Shown here: positions 1 through 4,748 of the stretch, piece after piece
Numbering within the stretch: position 1 is the stretch's first letter
Layout: the number at the start of each line of letters is the position of its first letter
Source of the DNA: Negativicutes bacterium
Lineage (GTDB): Bacteria; Bacillota; Negativicutes; SKW292
DNA length: 6,118 nt
Direction: 5' to 3'
NCBI GenBank assembly: GCA_026416215.1
Contig: JAOAFP010000090.1
Span: 1-6,118 of the forward strand
Program-made: the position numbers and the translations under genes
Notes under the pieces: model-generated
What the model saw: only the letters and a program-made list of their open reading frames with translations
Told to the model about the DNA's origin: nothing
Databases searched by the model: none

Positions 1-210
1 AAATGGCACCACCGACTGGACGGTCATAATCGCAATGCTGACTAGCGGCGCCCAGTGACCGTAGCCGGCGATGAACAGGCGGAGACTGTCATAGTCCCTT
101 TCCCACAGCAGCCGACAGCCGTGCACAACCACCTGTCGCCAGGAGTCATTGACAGCAACTGCCGCGGTCACAACCGCCAGGATCAGGATTTTGGCCGACC
201 AGCCCGCCAT
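1..210 (-). CDS. TVP38/TMEM64 (VTT/DedA-like) family membrane protein, N-terminal part
   Basis: Partial gene: the first 70 codons are present and the rest runs off the left edge. A hydrophobic segment at about residues 7-21 looks like the first membrane helix. It is followed by a charged stretch (HGCRLLWERDYDSLRLFIA) and then GYGHWAPLVSIAIMTVQSVVPF. That last pattern, a short amphipathic piece ending in YG.WAPL and a hydrophobic segment rich in V/Q/P, is typical of the start of the VTT (SNARE-associated/TVP38-TMEM64) domain. Known members are integral membrane proteins of roughly 200-230 residues; DedA-superfamily relatives have been linked to lipid scrambling and membrane homeostasis. The ATG at 210 is used here. 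A GTG two codons upstream (216) is possible and has a weak GGAA about 7 nt before it; neither start has a good Shine-Dalgarno site. The gene lies beyond the ftsZ terminator, so it is probably a separate transcription unit. The family call is from motif resemblance only. Confidence 0.72.
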   Translation of the reverse strand, partial: MAGWSAKILILAVVTAAVAVNDSWRQVVVHGCRLLWERDYDSLRLFIAGYGHWAPLVSIAIMTVQSVVPF

Positions 211-269
211 CGGCACATCACTGTTCCGGCCGGGTTTCCGCCGTAAATCCCGGTCCGGGCTCCGGTTAC

Positions 270-296
270 AAAAACAGCCGGCTGTCCGCCGGCTGT
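270..296 (-). terminator. Rho-independent terminator after ftsZ
   Basis: Read on the minus strand, this is a perfect 9-bp GC-rich stem, ACAGCCGGC and GCCGGCTGT, with a 5-nt loop (GGACA), followed directly by TTTT and then G (the last stem base is also T, making five Ts). It begins 4 bp past the ftsZ TAA. The plus-strand reading has no T tract on its other side, so it should act only on minus-strand transcripts. It marks the end of the dcw transcript and separates ftsZ from the VTT-family gene. Confidence 0.93.
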
Positions 297-300
297 CTGG

Positions 301-1440
301 TTAGCCTTGTCGACTGGGTCCACGATTACGGATGTTCAGCCAGTCGGGAAGTTTCAGTCCGCTGTCATCCCCGCCGTCGCGTATGACTTCCCTGGCGGTT
401 GACGGGGAAAAACTGAAGGTTGGAACAGGGGCGGTACGGCTGCTGAGATTGCCGAGGTCAAGCTTTGGCAGGCCGCCGGCCTGATTGTCCAGTCCGGCAG
501 CAATCACCGTGACGTATACTGTTTCCTCTTCGACGTTCTCGTTGATCGCCGCTCCGAGGATGATCACGGCGTCCTCGGCGGCAGCACTGGTGATTACCGC
601 TGCCGCTTCGTTGATCTCGTGCAGGCCGAGGTCGTGGTTGCCGGTGAAATTGATCAGCAGTCCTTTGGCCCCCTTGATGGTGTGCTCGAGCAGCGGGCTC
701 TTGATAGCCTTTTCGGCAGCACTGATCGCCCGGTTTTCCCCTTTGCCCCGGCCGATTCCCATAATCGCCGTGCCGGAGTTACTCAGTATGGTCTTGACAT
801 CGGCAAAATCGACATTGATCAGGTCGCCGGGATGGTTGATTATGTCGGTTATGCCCTGCACTCCCTGCCGCAGTATGTCGTCGGCCAGCCGGAAGGCATC
901 CTTCATCGAGGCATTTTTCTCCATTACCTGCAACAGCTTTTCGTTAGGTATGGTGATCAGGGCGTCGACATTTTCCATCAGCCGCCTGATTCCTTCCTCC
1001 GCCTGCTGCGACCGCTTGCGCCCCTCAATTTCAAACGGCTTGGTAACCACTCCCACGGTCAGTGCCCCATTGTCCCGGGCACAACCGGCCACCACCGGCG
1101 CCGCCCCAGTGCCGGTGCCGCCGCCCATACCGCAGGTGACAAACACCATGTCGGCATTGCCGATCGCCCGGATAATCTGCTCGCGGCACTCTTGGGCCGC
1201 CTTTTCGCCGATTTCCGGGTTGGCCCCCGCACCCTGACCATTGGTCAGCTTTTCGCCGATCTGAATTGTATTTTCCGCCTTCGACCGCCGCAACACCTGG
1301 ACATCGGTGTTCATGGCAATGAATTCCACTCCCTGGACGTTGGCCTCAATCATCCGGTTAATGGCGTTGTTGCCGCCGCCGCCGATGCCTATTACCTTGA
1401 TATTGGCCACCGGCTTACCATCCAAAGCTATTTCCAGCAC
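301..1440 (-). CDS. ftsZ: Cell division GTPase FtsZ
   Basis: Tubulin-like GTPase that polymerises at mid-cell into the Z ring and recruits the septal wall machinery. The product is 379 residues, a normal length. Visible motifs are the nucleotide-binding loop IGIGGGGNNAINRM (17-30), the tubulin signature GGGTGTG (106-112), NEKLLQVMEKNASMKDAF (166-183) and the T7 loop NVDFADV (209-215), whose Asp211 and Asp214 are the residues that activate GTP hydrolysis in the neighbouring subunit. A short variable linker (about 318-358) leads to a C-terminal peptide, GLKLPDWLNIRNR (361-373), the docking site for membrane tethers such as FtsA or SepF. The start is a GTG at 1440, preceded by GGGGGTAGG 5 nt upstream, and it fits the usual distance to the ANIKVIG block. 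The gene follows sbp after 73 bp with no ftsA between, and ends at a terminator. Identity is certain. Confidence 0.98.
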   Translation of the reverse strand: MLEIALDGKPVANIKVIGIGGGGNNAINRMIEANVQGVEFIAMNTDVQVLRRSKAENTIQIGEKLTNGQGAGANPEIGEKAAQECREQIIRAIGNADMVFVTCGMGGGTGTGAAPVVAGCARDNGALTVGVVTKPFEIEGRKRSQQAEEGIRRLMENVDALITIPNEKLLQVMEKNASMKDAFRLADDILRQGVQGITDIINHPGDLINVDFADVKTILSNSGTAIMGIGRGKGENRAISAAEKAIKSPLLEHTIKGAKGLLINFTGNHDLGLHEINEAAAVITSAAAEDAVIILGAAINENVEEETVYVTVIAAGLDNQAGGLPKLDLGNLSSRTAPVPTFSFSPSTAREVIRDGGDDSGLKLPDWLNIRNRGPSRQG

Positions 1441-1445
1441 AAGAA

Positions 1446-1454
1446 CCTACCCCC
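1446..1454 (-). promoter_or_regulatory. Ribosome binding site of ftsZ
   Basis: GGGGGTAGG on the minus strand, 5 nt before the GTG at 1440. It supports the GTG as the ftsZ start rather than a codon further in, and shows that ftsZ is initiated independently, unlike the coupled genes upstream. Confidence 0.6.
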
Positions 1455-1478
1455 AAACCTTATGTTCGCTTCTTGGTT

Positions 1479-1507
1479 TTATTCGCGATAATTTCGCCGA
1501 TTCCTGC
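1479..1507 (-). promoter_or_regulatory. Candidate sigma-H-type promoter upstream of ftsZ
   Basis: On the minus strand the gap between sbp and ftsZ reads GCAGGAATC (1507-1499), 11 nt, then CGCGAATAA (1487-1479). The Bacillus subtilis sigma-H consensus, as I know it, is RNAGGAWWW, about 11-12 nt, RNNGAATWW. Both cores (AGGA and GAAT) and the spacing match; one flanking position in each element does not. The gap is also locally more AT-rich than the surrounding genes. In B. subtilis a sigma-H promoter is known upstream of ftsAZ and raises FtsZ during sporulation, so the position makes sense. This is pattern matching by eye; no transcription start is known. Confidence 0.45.
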
Positions 1508-1513
1508 CGGCGA
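1494..1513 (-). repeat. 6-bp inverted repeat between sbp and ftsZ
   Basis: Immediately after the sbp stop codon the minus strand reads TCGCCG, 8 nt (GCAGGAAT), CGGCGA. The two arms are perfect complements. No T tract follows, so it is not a typical terminator. The spacer contains the AGGA of the candidate sigma-H -35 element, so the dyad could be an operator, a weak RNA hairpin or chance. Confidence 0.4.
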
Positions 1514-1843
1514 TCATTTTTTTAGAAAATGGTGGCGGATGACGGCCAGATTGTTAAAAATCCTCAGGCCGAAAGCCAACAGGGCCACATAGTACAGGTC
1601 GATGCCGATCCGTTCGCCGATGTACACCAGGACAGCGGCCATCAGGGCATTGGTAAAAAAGCCGCTGATGAAAACGAGATTGTTGAAGTTGTGCAGCAGG
1701 CCGGCCCGCAAACCGCCAAAAACGGTGTCAAGACATGCTAAAACCGCCACCGACATGTATTTTGCATATTCCATCGGTACGCTTACCGGCCAGTAAATAC
1801 CGACCGCCAGGCCTACCATCACCCCCAGCACCGCCCAGATCAT
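1514..1843 (-). CDS. sbp: Small basic protein Sbp (DUF1290 family), membrane protein
   Basis: A 109-residue, very hydrophobic protein ending in a basic tail (IRHHFLKK). Hydrophobic segments lie at about 2-20, 29-46, 56-76 and 84-100, suggesting several membrane helices. Family hallmarks visible are LDTVFGGLRAGL (38-49), the FISGFFTNALMAAVLVYIGE stretch (58-77) and FGLRIFNNLAVIRHH (91-105). The family is found just upstream of ftsA/ftsZ in many Bacillota (sbp in B. subtilis); its function is unknown. The ATG at 1843 overlaps the DUF881 stop (ATGA) and has a strong GGGGGAGG 7 nt upstream, so the start is well supported. The stop is followed by a 73-bp gap before ftsZ. Confidence 0.92.
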   Translation of the reverse strand: MIWAVLGVMVGLAVGIYWPVSVPMEYAKYMSVAVLACLDTVFGGLRAGLLHNFNNLVFISGFFTNALMAAVLVYIGERIGIDLYYVALLAFGLRIFNNLAVIRHHFLKK

Positions 1844-2538
1844 CGGCTGTCCTCCCCCACCACCTGAGAGTGGTTAAACCGCCAGGCCCCTCTGAAAGCT
1901 GGTATTTCGATATTATCGGACGGGGTGACGTTGACCTCAATCCCCCAGACCGCCAACGAGTCGGCAATTCCTCCCCGCATTTTCACCGCACTCTCCAAAG
2001 TCTTCTTGTCGCCTATCGCCCTGATTTCAAACGGGGGGGCGTAACGGCTGCCGTTGACCACCAGAGTTGGGCCGGCACAACGCACCTCGGTCTGGGCGAC
2101 TATCCGCTGGTCGTTGATCGCTATTGCCTCAGCTCCGGCCGCCCACAGTTCATTGATAATCCGGAGGATGTCATCGTCGTGGACCACGAACAGGTTGGAA
2201 TTTTCACCGGGCTTGGCCGGTCGCTTGCTGTCATCGATGGTCAGGGTTATTCCCGGCCCCCGCAGACGGGTGAGGCCGGCGTCGCGCATGGCGTTCTGCA
2301 GTTCAACCTGCATTGCCTCCTCGCCCGATTTTTCGCGGAGATCCCTGATCTGCTGCAGCAGGCTGTCCCGTTCCTTTTCGGTTTCCTGCAAGCGGGCGGC
2401 CAGATTTTCCGTCCGCTGCAGGGCCAGCGTGGCCTTTACGTCCTGGGTGGTGTGAAACTGGGTGGCCAGCATAAACCCCAGTACCGCGCACACCAGGGCA
2501 ATGGCGTACTTGCCCTGCCTTATATTGATTTTTTTCAC
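1840..2538 (-). CDS. DUF881 family protein (YlxW/YlxX-like)
   Basis: A 232-residue membrane-anchored protein of unknown function. A basic N-terminus (KKINIRQGK) is followed by one membrane helix at about 11-27 and a likely coiled coil at about 38-70 (ALQRTENLAARLQETEKERDS and onward). The outward-facing DUF881 domain runs from about 80 to 210. Its conserved pieces are GLTRLRGPGITLTIDDS (88-104), VVHDDDILRIINELWAAGAE (118-137), AIAINDQRIV (138-147), and RCAGPTLVVNGSRYAPPFEI (153-172). B. subtilis carries two related genes, ylxW and ylxX, between divIB and sbp; here there is one. The start is a GTG at 2538 with AGGGAG 8 nt upstream, 15 bp after the ftsQ stop. The gene ends in a 4-nt ATGA overlap with sbp. 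Context suggests a role near the divisome, but nothing in the sequence shows a reaction. Confidence 0.93.
   Translation of the reverse strand: MKKINIRQGKYAIALVCAVLGFMLATQFHTTQDVKATLALQRTENLAARLQETEKERDSLLQQIRDLREKSGEEAMQVELQNAMRDAGLTRLRGPGITLTIDDSKRPAKPGENSNLFVVHDDDILRIINELWAAGAEAIAINDQRIVAQTEVRCAGPTLVVNGSRYAPPFEIRAIGDKKTLESAVKMRGGIADSLAVWGIEVNVTPSDNIEIPAFRGAWRFNHSQVVGEDSR
1851..1858 (-). promoter_or_regulatory. Strong ribosome binding site of sbp
   Basis: GGGGGAGG on the minus strand, 7 nt before the sbp ATG and inside the last codons of the DUF881 gene. It fixes the sbp start at 1843. Confidence 0.8.
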
Positions 2539-2553
2539 CCTGTCGTCTCCCTG

Positions 2554-3345
2554 TCAGTGCTTGCCGCTGTTCGCGGCCGCCGCCGGTAGTTTGATCACCG
2601 GGGTGGCATACTGTATGTCAATGTATTCGGGCTTTATGCCGTTTTTTTTCAGGTCCTGCAGAATCTGCCCGAGCACCTGGGCCTTTTCCGGTAGACGGTC
2701 ACTGCCGCCTATCCGGACCGGTACCGAGTCGACCGTCAGGGCTGATATCCTGCCGTTTTCGTTCAGGTGAACCTCAGCCAGGGCCAGGCGGCTGTTATCG
2801 TCCAGATCGGCCAGGAACCGGAGTACGGGCACGAGTTCCGGCAGGTCGCAGCGGTCGCCGATATACTGCCAGTCCCCTCTGATCCCGGTCAGCACCGGCA
2901 GGTGAACGTTGCGTAAGCTGTCGCTGACCGCCATCACCACCCCTTTGCTGTCGAGCAGGGCATAACCGTACTCGATGGCCAGATAGCCCACCGGCACCCG
3001 TTCGGCCAGCTCAATCCGGACAGTCAGGGGCCATTCCCGCCGGACCGCCACCGCTTCCACCCGCGGATCCTGGCTGAGCCGCCGCTCGACCTCAGCCACC
3101 GAAAACGACAGGACGTTGACCGGTTGACCAATACCGGCAATCCGGGTGATTTCATCAATCGGTATCAGCTTGTCACCGGTGACAAGCAGCTGACCGAGCG
3201 GCCAGCCGCCAATCCGCACCGCCGCCACCGCCGCTACCGCCAGCACCAGCCCCAGCAGTATCAGCCGGACCAGCCGGCGTCGCAGCCGCCGCCGCCTGAC
3301 CTTCCGTTCGCGCAGTCGCTCGGTCAGCCGCTGCTGCTTCATCAT
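2554..3345 (-). CDS. ftsQ: Cell division protein FtsQ/DivIB
   Basis: Single-pass membrane protein of the divisome, the bacterial FtsQ/DivIB that complexes with FtsB/DivIC and FtsL. Length is 263 residues, usual for the family. The cytoplasmic N-terminus is strikingly basic (RERKVRRRRLRRRLVR, 12-27), followed by one membrane helix at about 28-44. The extracytoplasmic POTRA domain runs from about 50 to 117: LLVTGDKLIPIDEITRIAGI (53-72), then VAEVERRLSQDPRVEAVAVRREWP (83-106) and the typical V-R-I-x-L-x-E-R-x-P-V-G ending (109-120). The FtsQ domain follows, with YALLDSKGVVM (128-138) and LPVLTG (149-154). The ATG at 3345 shares one base with the murC TAA (TAATG) and has no clear Shine-Dalgarno site, so initiation probably depends on coupling to murC; a second ATG follows immediately. 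murB, often found between murC and ftsQ, is absent. A perfect 20-bp palindrome lies within the POTRA coding region. Confidence 0.95.
   Translation of the reverse strand: MMKQQRLTERLRERKVRRRRLRRRLVRLILLGLVLAVAAVAAVRIGGWPLGQLLVTGDKLIPIDEITRIAGIGQPVNVLSFSVAEVERRLSQDPRVEAVAVRREWPLTVRIELAERVPVGYLAIEYGYALLDSKGVVMAVSDSLRNVHLPVLTGIRGDWQYIGDRCDLPELVPVLRFLADLDDNSRLALAEVHLNENGRISALTVDSVPVRIGGSDRLPEKAQVLGQILQDLKKNGIKPEYIDIQYATPVIKLPAAAANSGKH
3168..3187. repeat. Perfect 20-bp palindrome inside ftsQ
   Basis: GCTTGTCACCGGTGACAAGC reads the same on both strands, with 10 paired positions and no spacer. The next pair outward (A at 3167, A at 3188) does not match. It encodes L-L-V-T-G-D-K at residues 53-59, the conserved opening strand of the POTRA domain. 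It may be coincidence of codon choice, a protein-binding site, or a product of template switching. Confidence 0.9.
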
Positions 3346-4748
3346 TAACCACGGCCGGCGGCCCGGCTGGCAGCCAGCATCTCACCAACCTGATAGATAT
3401 TGCCCGCCCCGATGGTCATCACCAGATCGCCGCCGGCCAGCAACGGAGCTATCCTGACCGGCAGTTCCCGCCAGTCCGGCTCGTAAATCACCGGCTGGCC
3501 GTACCTAGCCACCTCATCAGCCAGCCGCCGGCCGTCAATCCCATCGATCGGAGCTTCACCGGCCGGATAGACGTCGGTCAGCACCACCAGATCAGCAGCC
3601 GCAAAACAGCGGGCAAATTCATCCAGCAGGTGGTAGGTACGGGTATAGCGGTGAGGCTGAAACACGCAGATCAACCGCCGGGGCCTGACTTCGGTCGCCG
3701 CCTGAAGGGCGGCGGCGATTTCGGTGGGATGATGGGCGTAGTCGTCGACAATCCAGAGCCTGTCATCCCGGTATCTGGTCTCAAACCGGCGCCTGACCCC
3801 GCGGTATCCGGCCAACGCCGCCACAGCTGGCCCGGCCGGGAAGCCGAGGGCCAGAACCGTGGCCAGGGCAGCCAAACCGTTGAGGACATTGTGCCGCCCC
3901 GGTACCTGCAGACTGATCGTCGGCAACCGTTCTCCCTGCCACCGGCAGTCGAACAGGCTGTGCCCGGCTTCACAGCGGAGGTTGTCGGCCCTGAGTCCGG
4001 CCGGTCCACCAATGTCGAAGCTTATCTTCTGCCCCCGGCAGCCGGCTACCAGCTGCTGCAGCCGCTTGTCGCCACCCCAGTACACCAGCCGGCCGTGGTC
4101 GGTAAGCTTGGCGGCAAAGCTGGCAAACGCCCGTTCGATATCGGCCAGCGAACCGTAAAAGTCGAGGTGATCGGCTTCAATGTTGGTGAGCACTGCGTGC
4201 CGGACCGGCAGGTTGAGAAACGAGCCGTCGCTTTCATCAGCTTCGGCCACAAACCACTCGCCCCCGCCCCCCCGACCGCTGTCACCGGTGTTGGCCATTT
4301 CTGAGCCGACCATATAGCCTGGGTCTGCCCCCAGGGCAGTCAACAGCCAGGCGATCATAGCCGTAGTGGTGGTTTTGCCGTGAGCTCCGGCCACAGCGAT
4401 CGGCTGCCGGCAGCCAGCCATAACTTCGGCCAGCAGCTGCGAGCGGTGCCGGATCGGCAGGCCAGCGGCCACGGCCGCCCGGTACTCGGGATTATCCGGT
4501 TTTATGGCTGTGGACACCACCACTTTGCCGACGGCGGTGGTTATGTTGTCCGACCGGTGGCCGATAAAAATCCGGGCCCCGGCCGCGGCCAGCCGCTGGC
4601 AAGCCGGGCTGTCCTTGGCATCAGAGCCGCTGACCGAACAGCCGCGCTGAAGCAAAATGGCAGCCAGCGGGCTCATCCCCGCTCCGCCCACGCCGATGAA
4701 GTGGGTGTATTTTTGCGTATCTTCAGCGATGTTTTCCACCGTCGTCAT
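3345..4748 (-). CDS. murC: UDP-N-acetylmuramate--L-alanine ligase MurC
   Basis: Cytoplasmic ATP-dependent ligase that adds L-alanine to UDP-MurNAc, the first peptide step of peptidoglycan precursor synthesis. The product is 467 residues, full length. Domain 1 opens with HFIGVGGAGMSPLA (16-29) and binds the UDP-sugar. The central ATPase domain has the P-loop AGAHGKTTTT (120-129), EADESDGSFL (169-178) and NIEADHLDFYG (189-199). The C-terminal domain follows GRHNVLNGLAA (284-294), with DDYAHHPTE (335-343) and FQPHRYTR (363-370). These are the standard Mur ligase blocks in MurC form. The start is uncertain. The ATG at 4748 is the earliest possible because an in-frame TGA lies three codons before it, but GGAGA abuts it directly. 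A GTG at 4739 (codon 4) sits 9 nt after that GGAGA and may be the true start. Either way the gene overlaps the end of murG. Its TAA overlaps the ftsQ ATG. Confidence 0.97.
   Translation of the reverse strand: MTTVENIAEDTQKYTHFIGVGGAGMSPLAAILLQRGCSVSGSDAKDSPACQRLAAAGARIFIGHRSDNITTAVGKVVVSTAIKPDNPEYRAAVAAGLPIRHRSQLLAEVMAGCRQPIAVAGAHGKTTTTAMIAWLLTALGADPGYMVGSEMANTGDSGRGGGGEWFVAEADESDGSFLNLPVRHAVLTNIEADHLDFYGSLADIERAFASFAAKLTDHGRLVYWGGDKRLQQLVAGCRGQKISFDIGGPAGLRADNLRCEAGHSLFDCRWQGERLPTISLQVPGRHNVLNGLAALATVLALGFPAGPAVAALAGYRGVRRRFETRYRDDRLWIVDDYAHHPTEIAAALQAATEVRPRRLICVFQPHRYTRTYHLLDEFARCFAAADLVVLTDVYPAGEAPIDGIDGRRLADEVARYGQPVIYEPDWRELPVRIAPLLAGGDLVMTIGAGNIYQVGEMLAASRAAGRG

Noticed and set aside
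55..246. 63-codon plus-strand reading frame at the left edge
   Set aside because: The minus strand here encodes a coherent membrane protein with a VTT-like motif; the plus-strand frame has no recognisable features.
541..585. Imperfect inverted repeat (CCGAGGA ... TCCTCGG) in ftsZ
   Set aside because: Only 7-8 paired bases with an 11-nt spacer in a GC-rich conserved coding region; expected by chance.
1454..1468. LexA-box-like CGAAC...GTTTG before ftsZ
   Set aside because: The half-sites are separated by 5 bases rather than the 4 of the Gram-positive LexA consensus (CGAAC-N4-GTTYG), and one arm is imperfect.
485..1491. Two long plus-strand reading frames (485-1237 and 619-1491) opposite ftsZ
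   Set aside because: They lie antisense to an unmistakable ftsZ, show no family motifs, and arise naturally from GC-rich codon use on the other strand.
2642..2649. A8 tract in ftsQ (coding strand) as a possible slippery site or frameshift
   Set aside because: The reading frame runs through intact (L-K-K-N-G) and the FtsQ product continues normally; no alternative product of interest follows.
4261..4275. Runs of C (G on the coding strand) in murC, as a possible sequencing error or phase-variable tract
   Set aside because: The translated GRGGGGEWFVAEADES keeps the MurC frame and joins a conserved motif correctly, so no error is indicated.
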